This document shows positions 24,942 through 33,800 of a DNA stretch of 64,000 nucleotides, piece after piece. Each line of letters starts with the position of its first letter. The stretch's first letter is position 1. Origin of the DNA: Haladaptatus paucihalophilus DX253 (GTDB lineage: Archaea > Halobacteriota > Halobacteria > Halobacteriales > Haladaptataceae); the NCBI RefSeq assembly GCF_000376445.1, contig NZ_AQXI01000002.1:1-64000 (forward strand), given 5' to 3'. Made by a program: the position numbers and the translations under genes. The notes under the pieces were generated by a model that had not been told where the DNA came from, made no database searches, and saw only the letters and a list, made by a program, of their open reading frames with translations.

Positions 24942-26588
24942 TCACGGCGATGCTCCGTCGAGCGGACTGCCGGGGGTCGCGTTGTAGAGGATGCCGTCGA
25001 TGCGGAGGTAGCTGTTCGTGAACTCGACGCCGCGGACGAATCCGCTGGTCCGAACGAGTTGCGGGTCGAACGCGCCGTGGTCGAACACGTCGTCGACGAC
25101 GACTCCGTTCGCGGTGATCCCCGCCCGTCCATTCCCGCCCGCGTGACGGCTCCGGAGGTCGAGCACGGTACCGAGCGCATCGCGACCGGCGTTCCGAGCC
25201 AGCGTGAGCGGAATCGTCTCTATCGCGTCCGCGAACGCTTCGACCGCGAGCTGTGCCCGTCCGGCGACGCCCGGTGCGAAGTCGCGGAGCGCCACCGCCG
25301 CGGCGATTTCCGCCGCCCCGCCGCCGGGAAGCGCTTCCGGGCGCATCACCGCCGCTCGAACGGCGTTCAGCCCGTCCTTGACCCGCCGCTCGGCTTCGCG
25401 GGCGACGGAGTCGCTGCCGCCGCGGACGACGAACGACACCGCCTCGGGGACATCCGGGCCCGTCGCCATCACTGCCAACCAGCTCTCGTCCTGCTGGTCG
25501 AACCGTTGGTCGATGCGCACGGGTGCCGTCGCTTCGGCGTCCACCACGTCGGCCGAAACGAGCGGCGTCGATACCGATGCTCCAGTCGCACGGGCGAGGA
25601 ACTCGATGCGCGAATCCTTCACGTTCTGCACCGTGAGCACGCCACGGCTACCCAGCTCTTGGGCGATATCGCGGTGAATATCCCCGCTCGCGATGACGGC
25701 AACCGCGCCCGTCGCGCGAATCGCGGCCGCGATGTCGTCGAACCGGCGTGTGTCCACGGTCCGCACACCGTCGAACCCGTCCGTGTCCGCCGTCACGTTG
25801 CCCTGAAACGCCGGGTCCCTGGGTGCCACGTCGCCGCCGACCAGCAGCGCTGGTCCCTCGACCGGCAGTTCTCCGGTTCCCCAGTACGGTTCCTTGGGAA
25901 CGAACGCACCGGGCACGAGGGACGAATCGGCGACGCTCCCGCCCGGCATCGCCTCCGTTCGGACGAACGAGAGGTCCACCGAACCGGTTTGCGGGTTCGA
26001 CACGCGGAGGACGGCCTCCACGACGGGGTCGGCGAGACCGTGCAGCGACCAGGATTTCGTACTCCCGTTCGTCATCCCGGTTAGCGCCACGTTCCGAAGG
26101 AGGTCGCGGTCGAGCGATGCACCGTTTGACGACGCTAGCGAGACGCTGGAGTCATCCCAGACTTCGAGCGTCCGCTGGGCGGCGATGGAGAACCCCTCGA
26201 TGACGGTCGTCGGGGCGACACCCTCGGCGACGAGGTCGAGTCCGGCGGTGAGCAGTTCGCTCGTCAGCAGTACCGTCGTTGTCGTCCCGTCCCCGAAGTC
26301 GTCCTCCTGTGCCTCCGCCGTTTCGATGAGGTGTTGTGCGACCGGATGGTTCGTCTCCCCCTCGAACTCCTCGATGATGGAAATCCCATCGTTGCTCGCG
26401 AGTCCGCGAATCTCGTCGTCTTGCTGTCGGCGAACGACGAGTTTGTCGAGGCCGGACGGTCCAAGCGTGCTCCGGACGAGGCTTCCCATCTCCTCGGCCG
26501 CGGTTTCGATGATTTCGCTCGTTTCGGACCGGTCGAAACGAGTGTATCCGGAGATCTGACCGGATGGGGAAGTAGGTGGTTGCTCCAT
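24942..26588 (-). CDS. Divergent thermosome (group II chaperonin) paralogue
   Basis: A 548-residue protein related to archaeal thermosome/TCP-1 subunits. Conserved elements include TLGPSGLDKLVV near residue 40, an altered NDGISIIEE (usually NDGATIL), DFGDGTTTTVLL for ATP binding, a degenerate apical domain, and a C-terminal PGGGAAEIAAAVAL. The probable catalytic aspartate in the ERRVKDGLNAVR helix is kept. It lacks the Gly-Gly-Met-rich tail of the housekeeping subunits and differs widely in the apical domain. Residue MEQ at 26588 is taken as the start; a seven-residue extension to 26609 is less likely. It lies between the ABC ATPase and the permeases, 70 bases beyond the latter on the same strand, so it may be co-transcribed with them. 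Whether it folds proteins is unknown. Confidence 0.85.
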   Translation of the reverse strand: MEQPPTSPSGQISGYTRFDRSETSEIIETAAEEMGSLVRSTLGPSGLDKLVVRRQQDDEIRGLASNDGISIIEEFEGETNHPVAQHLIETAEAQEDDFGDGTTTTVLLTSELLTAGLDLVAEGVAPTTVIEGFSIAAQRTLEVWDDSSVSLASSNGASLDRDLLRNVALTGMTNGSTKSWSLHGLADPVVEAVLRVSNPQTGSVDLSFVRTEAMPGGSVADSSLVPGAFVPKEPYWGTGELPVEGPALLVGGDVAPRDPAFQGNVTADTDGFDGVRTVDTRRFDDIAAAIRATGAVAVIASGDIHRDIAQELGSRGVLTVQNVKDSRIEFLARATGASVSTPLVSADVVDAEATAPVRIDQRFDQQDESWLAVMATGPDVPEAVSFVVRGGSDSVAREAERRVKDGLNAVRAAVMRPEALPGGGAAEIAAAVALRDFAPGVAGRAQLAVEAFADAIETIPLTLARNAGRDALGTVLDLRSRHAGGNGRAGITANGVVVDDVFDHGAFDPQLVRTSGFVRGVEFTNSYLRIDGILYNATPGSPLDGASP

Positions 26589-26658
26589 AGAAAACAGAAC
26601 GGACCCCACCCGACTTTACTTTTGTGAAAATTCGTGTCGTTCTGCCCGCGGGCGTCCG

Positions 26659-27531
26659 TTACGACTTGACGGCACCCTCCGCCAGTCCCTCGACGAGGTA
26701 GCGTTGGAGGAAGACGAACAGCAGGAGGAGCGGCAAACTGACGGCCGTCGAACCGGCCATGATGAGCCCCCAGTTGACCGTGTTCTGTCCGATCCACGAG
26801 CCGATTCCCGGCGGCAGCGTCTTCTTGGTCGGGTCGTTGATGAGCACGAGCGCGAAGAGGAACTCGTTCCACGCCAGAATCCACCCGAAGATGAACGTCG
26901 TCGCGATGGCGGGTGCGGATAGCGGGAGAATGACACTGATGACCGCCCCGATGCGGGTACTGCCATCGACCATCGCCGCCTCTTCTAGCTGGGCGGGGAG
27001 ATTCTCGTAGAATCCCCGCAACATCCACGTGGTAAACGGTAACGTGAAGGCGATGTACGCGATGACGAGGCCAGTGAGCGTGTTGAACAGCCCGAGGTCA
27101 CGGAAGACGAGGAACAGCGGGATGACGATGACCACGTACGGGAACATCTGCGTGATGAGGAGGAACGTCGCGACCACCTTTCGACCGCGGAATCGCAACC
27201 GTCCGATGCTGTACGCCCCGAAGATACAGACGACGATGCTGATGAGCGTGGACGCCAGCGAGACGATGGCGCTGTTGATGAACCACGTGAGGAACGTCGT
27301 CTGGTTCAGCATCGTCATGTAGTTGTTTAGGCTCACTCCGCTTAGCCACCCCGTGATACCAATTTGCGTTAGCTCCTCGACGGTCGTCACGTTCAATGAG
27401 GTGACGACCATCCAGATGATGGGAAACAGGACGATGAGCGTGAGGCTCCACACGAACGCGTGGAATCCGATCGTTTTGAGCCTCGGGTCGTTCAGGAACG
27501 ACGAGTTCGATTGCGGTGATTTGGTTGCCAT
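26659..27531 (-). CDS. Sugar ABC transporter permease (MalG-like, CUT1)
   Basis: A 290-residue integral membrane protein with six predicted segments. The cytoplasmic EAA loop that docks on the ATPase reads EEAAMVDGSTRIGAVISVILPLSAPA near residue 195. The N-terminal segment (LIVLFPIIWMVVTSLN) is typical of the MalG half of CUT1 importers. It follows the MalF-like gene by 12 bases and should be co-translated with it. The partner ATPase and binding protein are encoded on the opposite strand just beyond the chaperonin gene. Confidence 0.9.
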   Translation of the reverse strand: MATKSPQSNSSFLNDPRLKTIGFHAFVWSLTLIVLFPIIWMVVTSLNVTTVEELTQIGITGWLSGVSLNNYMTMLNQTTFLTWFINSAIVSLASTLISIVVCIFGAYSIGRLRFRGRKVVATFLLITQMFPYVVIVIPLFLVFRDLGLFNTLTGLVIAYIAFTLPFTTWMLRGFYENLPAQLEEAAMVDGSTRIGAVISVILPLSAPAIATTFIFGWILAWNEFLFALVLINDPTKKTLPPGIGSWIGQNTVNWGLIMAGSTAVSLPLLLLFVFLQRYLVEGLAEGAVKS

Positions 27532-27543
27532 ATCGTGTTCACC

Positions 27544-28500
27544 TCACACCTGACCGATATCCTGCCGGTAGAGCTGGAGGTACACCAGTCCGTACCCGAG
27601 CATGATGACCATCATGACCATCCCGATGGCGCTTGCCAACCCGACGGAATTCGACAGGAACGCGTTGTTGTACACGTACACCGGGAGCACCATCGACGAC
27701 ATTCCCGGACCACCGCTCGTCAGCACGAATATCATGGTGAAATTGTTGAACGTCCACAGACTCATCAACAGCGTCGTCACGATGATAACCGGCTGTAGGT
27801 ACGGAAGCGTAATGTGGCGGAACAGCTCCCATCGGGAGGAGCCATCGACGAGCGCCGCCTCGTACAGCGAATCCGGAATCGCCTTCATCGCGGCGAGGAA
27901 GCTGATCATGAAGAACGGGAAGTTTCGCCACACCCAACCGAGCATGGCCGAAAACAGCGCGAACTTCGAACTCCCGATCCACGGAATCGCGCCGAGACCG
28001 ACCAGCCGCAAGAGGCCGTTGAACACCCCGAGATTGTAGTTGTACATCCACTGGAAGTTCAGCGCCACGGCGATGTACGGCATCGCCCACGGCAGCAGGA
28101 GCAACCCCTGGACGACGTTTCGCCCTCGAAATTCGCGGTTGAGAAGGACGGCGAACCCCATCCCGACCAGGAGCATGATGATGATCGAGCCGAACGCCCA
28201 CGAGACGGTGTTGAGCAACACCTGCCAGAACTCCGGCCACCCCGACAGTATCTTCACGTAGTGTGCCGGGCCGACCCACGTCGGCGGGGTGATTCCGTTG
28301 TACTCGTTCATACTCAGGTACGCCGCACGGAAGACGGGATAGACGCTTACCAGACCGAGCGAGACCAGGGTCGGTACGAGAAACAACCAACCCCAGACGC
28401 TCTCCTTCGACAGGAGGTGGCGATACTTTTGTGGTAGCGAAACTCGGTTGAGAAGCTGATTCCGTAACTGATAGTATTTCACCATGCTACTTCGTCTCAT
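27544..28500 (-). CDS. Sugar ABC transporter permease (MalF-like, CUT1)
   Basis: A 318-residue membrane permease with six predicted segments. The EAA motif EAALVDGSSRWELFRHITLPYLQPV lies in the C-terminal third. Two starts compete: ATG 28500, where a TATA-like GTTATT about 20-25 bases upstream would make a leaderless message, and ATG 28485, which removes five residues (MRRSS). The open frame extends further to 28755, but that part overlaps the neighbouring divergent gene and is not protein-like. It is the first gene of the minus-strand transporter operon, followed by the MalG-like permease and perhaps the chaperonin. It would carry oligosaccharide or pentose across the membrane together with the binding protein at 21916. 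Confidence 0.88.
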   Translation of the reverse strand: MRRSSMVKYYQLRNQLLNRVSLPQKYRHLLSKESVWGWLFLVPTLVSLGLVSVYPVFRAAYLSMNEYNGITPPTWVGPAHYVKILSGWPEFWQVLLNTVSWAFGSIIIMLLVGMGFAVLLNREFRGRNVVQGLLLLPWAMPYIAVALNFQWMYNYNLGVFNGLLRLVGLGAIPWIGSSKFALFSAMLGWVWRNFPFFMISFLAAMKAIPDSLYEAALVDGSSRWELFRHITLPYLQPVIIVTTLLMSLWTFNNFTMIFVLTSGGPGMSSMVLPVYVYNNAFLSNSVGLASAIGMVMMVIMLGYGLVYLQLYRQDIGQV

Positions 28501-28599
28501 TACATTCCCTGGGGTGGTAATAACATTTTGGTACCGAACGTCCCGATACTCGGTGTCTAGTCGAAACACCCTTGACAGTCTAGTGAAATTGAACGTTGC

Positions 28600-29295
28600 A
28601 TGGCGTTCGAAACTGCATACGGGGCCTGGCGCGCTAGGGTCGATTCGACCACCGACGCGTGGCGGGCCTTCCTCGACGCGGATGACTTCGGCGAGGCGGC
28701 CGAATCCATCGAATATTACGGCTGGACGGCGCCCGCGATCGGCGTGTTCGCCCACGTCCTCTTTCGGAGCGGGTTTACGTACCTCATCGAGCCGGGAGTG
28801 ATGAGGGGCGGGGAACCGTTCCCGTCGTTGCTGTCGGCGTTCGTCCTCAATTTCATCTACACGAGTTTCCAGACCCTGTTACTGCTGTTCTTTTTCTTCG
28901 GAACGATCGGTGCGATCGCCGGGTTGATCGCCTCCAATCGAAGTCTCGACGTAACCACGTTCAAAGTCGGTGGGTACCTCTCCGTGGTGTTCGTCCCGAT
29001 TTTCGTGGTCGCCTCAGTTCTCGCGCTCACGATTTCCGGCTCGGACGTCGGCGTCGCCGCCCTTTCCGGCGGTAGTGTCTCACAGGTGGCACCGAAGATC
29101 ATGGAAGTACGGATGAACATCCGGAGCACACAGCAGATGCAAATGGTTCGCCTGCTCCGGATCAGCGGATGGCTTCTCTGCGCGCTGGTTCTTCGGCCAG
29201 TGCTCGCCCGGCGCTATAGTCTCGGTCGGGTTCGAAGCACGCTGGCGCTGCTTCCGACGACCGTCGCCTTCGTCGTATTCACCTCGATGACGTGA
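28600..29295 (+). CDS. Membrane protein, YIP1-like
   Basis: A 231-residue protein with an amphipathic N-terminus (~55 residues) followed by about five hydrophobic segments. The pattern of spaced segments around residues 45-65, 80-105, 120-145 and 190-230, with a polar loop STQQMQMVRLLRISGW, resembles the YIP1-type membrane proteins common in haloarchaea. I cannot assign a function. It is divergent from the sugar permeases, with 99 bases between start codons, and is followed by the GH42 gene on the same strand, which has its own TATA-like element. Confidence 0.65.
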   Translation: MAFETAYGAWRARVDSTTDAWRAFLDADDFGEAAESIEYYGWTAPAIGVFAHVLFRSGFTYLIEPGVMRGGEPFPSLLSAFVLNFIYTSFQTLLLLFFFFGTIGAIAGLIASNRSLDVTTFKVGGYLSVVFVPIFVVASVLALTISGSDVGVAALSGGSVSQVAPKIMEVRMNIRSTQQMQMVRLLRISGWLLCALVLRPVLARRYSLGRVRSTLALLPTTVAFVVFTSMT

Positions 29296-29370
29296 TCGAC
29301 GAGAAGCCGGAATCGAGGACCGTTCGATGCCACCGATAACTTGATAATCGTTTCCACGCCACACGAAGGT

Positions 29371-31371
29371 ATGTCGATAGGCGTGTGTTATTTTCCGGAA
29401 CACTGGCCCCGAGAACGATGGACCACAGACGTCGAGCAGATGGCCGAGGCGGGAATCGAATACGTCCGCATGGGCGAGTTCTCCTGGTCGAGACTCGAGC
29501 CGCGACCCGGCGAACTCGACTTCGAGTGGCTCGAAACCGCGGTCGATCTCGTGCACGAGCACGGGATGAAGGCGGTACTATGTACCCCCACGGCGACGCC
29601 ACCCAAATGGTTAGTCGACCAGCATCCGGACATCCTTCAGGAGGAACCGGACGGGAGCGCCCGTCACTTCGGCAGTCGGCGACACTACTGCTTCAACTCG
29701 GAGACCTACCGGGAGCAGACCGACCGCATCGTCACCGTCCTCGCCGAACACTTCGCCGACCATCCGGCGGTCGTCGGCTGGCAGACCGACAACGAGTATG
29801 GCTGCCACGACACCATCCGGTGCTACTGCGACGACTGCGCGACGGCTTTTCGGATCTGGCTGCGTGAGAAGTACGGCGGTATCGACACGCTGAACGAATC
29901 GTGGGGGACGACGTTCTGGAGCCAGCACCACACCGATTTCGAGGAGATCGACCCGCCGCGTCACACGGTCACCGATCACCATCCGGGGCGGTTGCTCGAC
30001 TACCACCGCTTCGCGAGCGCGAGCGTCGTATCCTACAACCGATCCCAAGCGGATCGACTGCGGGAGGCGAACGACGACTGGTTCGTCACCCACAACTTCA
30101 TGTTCGATTTCGGTCAGCTGGACCCATACGACGTCGGCGACGATCTCGACTTCGCCGCGTGGGATTCGTATCCGACCGGATTCCCCCAAGTCGCCGACGA
30201 CGATCCGGCCGATGCGGACGAACTTCGGGTCGGAAATCTGGACCAGATCGGATTCAATCACGACCGCTATCGCTGCGCCGCACCCGGGAACTTCTGGGTG
30301 ATGGAGCAGCAACCGGGGGCGATCAACTGGCCGCCCGAGACCACCCAACCGGCAAAGGGTGCGATGCGTCTCTGGGCACACCACGCGGTCGCTCACGGTG
30401 CCGACGTCGTCTCCTACTTCAGGTGGCGACGGTGTCTGGAGGGACAGGAGCAGTATCACGCCGGGCTTCGAAAGCGGGACGGGACCGCCGACCGCGGATA
30501 TCACGACGCGACGGCGGCGGCGGCGGAACTCGCCGATCTCGACCGAGGTTCGGTCACCGCTCCCGTCGCGCTCGTCCTCGACTACGAAAGCCTCTGGGCG
30601 CTCGATGAACAGGCGATGTCGCCCGATTTCGACTATTGGAACCACCTCCACACGTACTACCACGCGCTTCGGGGTCGCGGCGTACAAGTAGACGTACTTC
30701 CGACCGACGCCGACTTCGAAGACTACGATGCGGTCCTCGCCCCGTCGCTGCACCTCGTCGGCGACGATGTCGAGTCGGCCTTCCGACGATACGTCGAGAG
30801 CGGCGGTCACCTGTTGTTCACGATTCGTTCGGGGGAGAAGGACCCGCACAACAAGCTACACGCCACTCGACCGCCGGGACCGCTCGCCGACCTCGCGGGT
30901 GTTCGCGTCGATCAACACGAGAGCGTCCCAGCGGACTCGCCCGACGCCCGCCTCTCGTATCGGGGCGAACGGTACGGATATCGAACGTGGGCGGAGTGGA
31001 TCGACGCCGACGACGCGAGGGTCGTGGGGCAGTACGCGACCGGGATCGGCGAAGGACGTACGGCCATCACCGTGCGTGAAGCCGAACCCGGGTCGGTCGC
31101 TTACGTCGGGATCTGGCCGGACGCCGAACTCGCGGACGCCCTCGTCTCCGACGTGCTCACGCGGGCCAACGTCACACACGCGGCCGACCCGCTCCCGGAC
31201 CGCGTCCGGGTCGCCCACCGCGGCGATCTGACGTGGGTGTTCAATTACAGCAGCGAACCGATAGACGTCGACGTCGGCGATGCAGACGTTCGGTTGGGCG
31301 AGGAAACCGTTCCCGGCTACGACCTACTCGTGATCGAGGGGACTCCTACAGACGTAGCGGTGGAAAGGTAA
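29371..31371 (+). CDS. bga: Beta-galactosidase, glycoside hydrolase family 42
   Basis: A 666-residue GH42 enzyme, the family of the well-known halophilic beta-galactosidase. The N-terminus MSIGVCYFPEHWPRERW and the metal-site cysteines in CYCDDC are typical. The acid/base is Glu142 in WQTDNEYG and the nucleophile Glu312 in VMEQQPG. A trimerisation domain and a small C-terminal beta domain complete the usual length. The ATG at 29371 lies ~28 bases after a TATA-like TTGATAATC, implying a leaderless message. It would cleave beta-galactosides brought in by the adjacent transporter; arabinoside or fucoside activity is known in the family and cannot be excluded. A broken GH2 beta-galactosidase gene at 34864-35530 may have been made redundant by this one. 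Confidence 0.92.
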   Translation: MSIGVCYFPEHWPRERWTTDVEQMAEAGIEYVRMGEFSWSRLEPRPGELDFEWLETAVDLVHEHGMKAVLCTPTATPPKWLVDQHPDILQEEPDGSARHFGSRRHYCFNSETYREQTDRIVTVLAEHFADHPAVVGWQTDNEYGCHDTIRCYCDDCATAFRIWLREKYGGIDTLNESWGTTFWSQHHTDFEEIDPPRHTVTDHHPGRLLDYHRFASASVVSYNRSQADRLREANDDWFVTHNFMFDFGQLDPYDVGDDLDFAAWDSYPTGFPQVADDDPADADELRVGNLDQIGFNHDRYRCAAPGNFWVMEQQPGAINWPPETTQPAKGAMRLWAHHAVAHGADVVSYFRWRRCLEGQEQYHAGLRKRDGTADRGYHDATAAAAELADLDRGSVTAPVALVLDYESLWALDEQAMSPDFDYWNHLHTYYHALRGRGVQVDVLPTDADFEDYDAVLAPSLHLVGDDVESAFRRYVESGGHLLFTIRSGEKDPHNKLHATRPPGPLADLAGVRVDQHESVPADSPDARLSYRGERYGYRTWAEWIDADDARVVGQYATGIGEGRTAITVREAEPGSVAYVGIWPDAELADALVSDVLTRANVTHAADPLPDRVRVAHRGDLTWVFNYSSEPIDVDVGDADVRLGEETVPGYDLLVIEGTPTDVAVER

Positions 31372-31379
31372 GACGCCGA

Positions 31380-32039
31380 TCAGGCGCTCACCCATCGAAC
31401 GGCGTTTCGAAGGAGGCGTCGGTACTGCGGGTTTTCGAATGCCTCAGCTGTGTGCCCGAGCGAGACGTAGCAGACGTTTCCGTCGCCGACCGTCCGTACC
31501 CAGGTGACCGGATAGTCGTCGAGATCGGGGTGGTCCATCCGAGCGAGGACGCGTATCGCGTCCTCATCGTAATCGACCGTGTACGGTTCGTCGAACACCT
31601 CGAAATCCTCGATCCCGGCGGTAACCGGGTGATCGGTATCGGCGATATCGACGCGAAGCGTCGATTGCTCCGGATGCCCGATGAAGTGCCCGCCAAGCAA
31701 CTCCCGGAGTTCCGGGAACGGTTCGTCCCGGTGGTCGATGCCACCGGATCCGTCGTGGGTACTGGTGATGTCCGCGGCACAGTGTATCCCGAGATAACCG
31801 CCACCATCCGCGACGAACGACGAGAGACCGTCTCGCTGAGCGCCGGAAAGGGAGCTGTCGGTGAGGTAGTCGGCGAGGACGTCGTAGTCGTCGAGGCTGC
31901 GCAGGGAATCACGGTCCGTCGTTCGAGTCACGGCGATGTCGTCCCCGAGAGCGTTCTCGATACGTGGTGCCATTTCGTCGAATTCGTGGAAGGGAAACGT
32001 GTTCTCCCCGATGAGAAGCACGCTGGTTTTGTCGGCCAT
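31380..32039 (-). CDS. ThuA-like domain protein
   Basis: A 219-residue protein of the ThuA (trehalose utilisation) family, which has a class I glutamine-amidotransferase-like fold. Supporting parts are the N-terminal VLLIGENTFPFHEFDEM, the central GGGYLGIHCAADI, HPVTAGIEDFEVFDEPYTV and the closing VSLGHTAEAFENPQYRRLLRNAVRW. Members sit in sugar-utilisation clusters, and some are linked to disaccharide oxidation, but the reaction is not established. It converges on the GH42 gene with only eight bases between stops. The ATG at 32039 removes a three-residue extension of the open frame. Confidence 0.82.
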   Translation of the reverse strand: MADKTSVLLIGENTFPFHEFDEMAPRIENALGDDIAVTRTTDRDSLRSLDDYDVLADYLTDSSLSGAQRDGLSSFVADGGGYLGIHCAADITSTHDGSGGIDHRDEPFPELRELLGGHFIGHPEQSTLRVDIADTDHPVTAGIEDFEVFDEPYTVDYDEDAIRVLARMDHPDLDDYPVTWVRTVGDGNVCYVSLGHTAEAFENPQYRRLLRNAVRWVSA

Positions 32040-32271
32040 GACTTCCACTTACGGAAGCGGGGGCATATGATTCGGTCGATTGCGGCAATCTACTCGACCG
32101 TCAACCGGTGACCGTGGCGTTCTAAACCGCGGAACGCGGAGAATGGTATCGAAATGACAGATCCACCTGACGTTACGGGGCGAATAACGTTCACCGACGT
32201 GCTCTCCACTCCGAGTTCGTTTCTTTTCCCTACGTGGCGACGGTAGTCGCCACAATTCTGCCGAACGGTCA

Positions 32272-32481
32272 ATGGATACGTCGATTCACCTTCTCCGTTT
32301 TGCAACAGAGAACGGTTCGGTCCTTCCACCGTCGAAATCAAGACGAAGGACGGAAATCCATCGACGGTGCGACGGTTTCTCGTCCGCCTTCTTCGAGAAG
32401 TTCGCGGTCACCGCGACGATGGACATTCCGACGACCGGCCGAACCCATTTCACGGAGACGCGAGTCGAAGACGCCGACTGA
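32272..32481 (+). pseudogene. Remnant of a GH3 glycosidase C-terminus
   Basis: The last ~25 residues of this short frame ([19 protein letters not shown]) align with the extreme C-terminus of the intact GH3 enzyme ending at 19655 (AFDVPTT...AAGRTYFTTTRVEP), and both end at a stop. Nothing upstream of about 32400 resembles GH3, so the rest of the gene has been lost. The fragment is followed by a palindrome of the same type as the one found after the intact GH3 gene, so a longer segment including the 3' flank may once have been shared. Confidence 0.6.
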
Positions 32482-32623
32482 ATCCCGCCTCGGACCGAAC
32501 CGCCGAGTGGTCGAAAACGTCGTTCGATGGGACGGTGCGAGAAGCGCGATGCGTTCTCGGGCGAGCGAAGAGCGCCGTTCGGTTTCGGGTGCGCGATTCG
32601 AACGGGTTTCGTCGTTTTCTTTC

Positions 32624-32650
32624 CGTTCTGGTATCCAGAACGTTTATGAG
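32624..32650. promoter_or_regulatory. 19-base perfect palindrome overlapping the IclR gene promoter
   Basis: CGTTCTGG (32624-32631), TAT, CCAGAACG (32635-32642): all eight arm positions pair. A TATA-like TTTATG directly follows at 32643-32648, about 28-30 bases before the ATG at 32676. The palindrome therefore covers the TFB/TATA contact region, as expected for a repressor site, most simply for the IclR protein itself. Confidence 0.65.
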
Positions 32651-32675
32651 TGATGAATGTGTGCCTTCCATTGAC

Positions 32676-33431
32676 ATGGACGCAAAACACCCGGTGAAAA
32701 CCACCGAAAAAACGCTCGCCTTGGTCGAGGAGTTGATGGAACGGGGTTCGTGTGGCGTGACCGAACTCGCCGAGGGGTCGGGTATGGGAAAGAGCATGGT
32801 CCACAACCATCTGACGACCCTCCGGAAGTACGGATACGTCGTGAAGGTCGGGGACGAGTACCAACTCGGGCTGAAGTTCCTCGAAGTCGGCGGCCACACA
32901 CGGAAATCGATGGAACTCTACGAGGTTGCGGAACCGGAAATCAAAGCGCTCGCTGACGAAACCGGCGAGCTCGCGAATCTCCTCGTGGAAGAACAGGGAA
33001 AGGGCGTCTACCTGATGCGAGCCAAAGGCGCGAAAGCGGTCGATTTGGATACGCACGCCGGTCTCCGAACGTACCTCCACACGACGGGACTCGGAAAGGC
33101 GATTCTCGCGCACCTACCCGAGGAGCGCGTCGACGAAATCGTCGAACGGCACGGGCTCGAACGCGTCACGCCGCAGAGCATCGGTACGCGAGAGGAGCTG
33201 TTCGAGACGCTGGAAGAGGTCCGCGAGCGAGGATACGCCATCGACGACGGGGAACGATTGGAGGGCCTCCGCTGTATCGCAGCACCGGTTCGCACCTCCT
33301 CGAACGAGGTGTTGGGTGCCATCAGCGTCTCCGCTCCCGCGAACAGGGTGAGCGACGACGACCTCCACGATGAACTGTCGAAGCGGGTACTCAACGCGGC
33401 CAACGTCGTCGAACTCAACATCAACTACTGA
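32676..33431 (+). CDS. IclR family transcriptional regulator
   Basis: A 251-residue regulator with the N-terminal winged helix ([41 protein letters not shown], helix-turn-helix near residues 28-52) and the C-terminal IclR effector domain. The latter contains [17 protein letters not shown] and [25 protein letters not shown]. The frame is open upstream and another ATG exists at 32646. I prefer 32676 because it starts at the conserved region and lies 28-30 bases after the TATA-like element, giving a leaderless message. In Haloferax an IclR protein (XacR) controls the pentose pathway, so this one is a candidate regulator of the genes at 11780-16850. A perfect palindrome at its own promoter suggests autoregulation. 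Confidence 0.88.
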   Translation: MDAKHPVKTTEKTLALVEELMERGSCGVTELAEGSGMGKSMVHNHLTTLRKYGYVVKVGDEYQLGLKFLEVGGHTRKSMELYEVAEPEIKALADETGELANLLVEEQGKGVYLMRAKGAKAVDLDTHAGLRTYLHTTGLGKAILAHLPEERVDEIVERHGLERVTPQSIGTREELFETLEEVRERGYAIDDGERLEGLRCIAAPVRTSSNEVLGAISVSAPANRVSDDDLHDELSKRVLNAANVVELNINY

Positions 33432-33482
33432 ACGAAAATCCTCGTTCGAAAAAACGCAGTCCCGACCCGAATTTCCCACCGG

Positions 33483-33791
33483 TCAGGAGACGTCGATCTG
33501 TTCACCAGATTCGTCGGACGCCTCGACGGAGGGGTCGGCGTGGATAGCGTTCGGGCCGAGATTGTAGAACACGTCGACGTCGCCGACGACATCTTCCCAA
33601 TCTGTACTGTACTCCTCGAACCCGAGTTCCTCGACGGCATCCGCAAGTGCCGCCTTGTCCCGTCCGACGAGCACACGTCGTTCGACCTCGGGCGCGTCCG
33701 GGAAGAACATCGACAGGCGGGCGAGCGCGTTGGCGTGCGCTTTGCCCATGAACCGATAACCGAGGACCCCGACGGAGAGTGGTTCGTTCAT
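33483..33791 (-). pseudogene. Truncated Gfo/Idh/MocA oxidoreductase (N-terminal fragment)
   Basis: The 102-residue frame begins like a full Gfo/Idh enzyme: SVGVLGYRFMGKAHANALARL is the Rossmann dinucleotide motif, followed by VGRDKAAL and the strand VDVFYNLGPNAIHADPS. The catalytic-lysine EKP motif and the whole substrate domain (~260 residues) are missing. The last ~20 residues (VEASDESGEQIDVS) do not continue the fold and may be the original C-terminal tail brought in by an internal deletion. It follows the TIM-barrel gene by nine bases, the same arrangement as the intact pair at 19941-21818. It is probably non-functional. Confidence 0.75.
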
Positions 33792-33800
33792 CTGTTCCCC

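Noticed and set aside
24717..26084. A 455-residue plus-strand frame opposite the chaperonin gene
   Set aside because: It overlaps the ATPase end and the chaperonin in antisense and shows only Arg- and His-rich composition.
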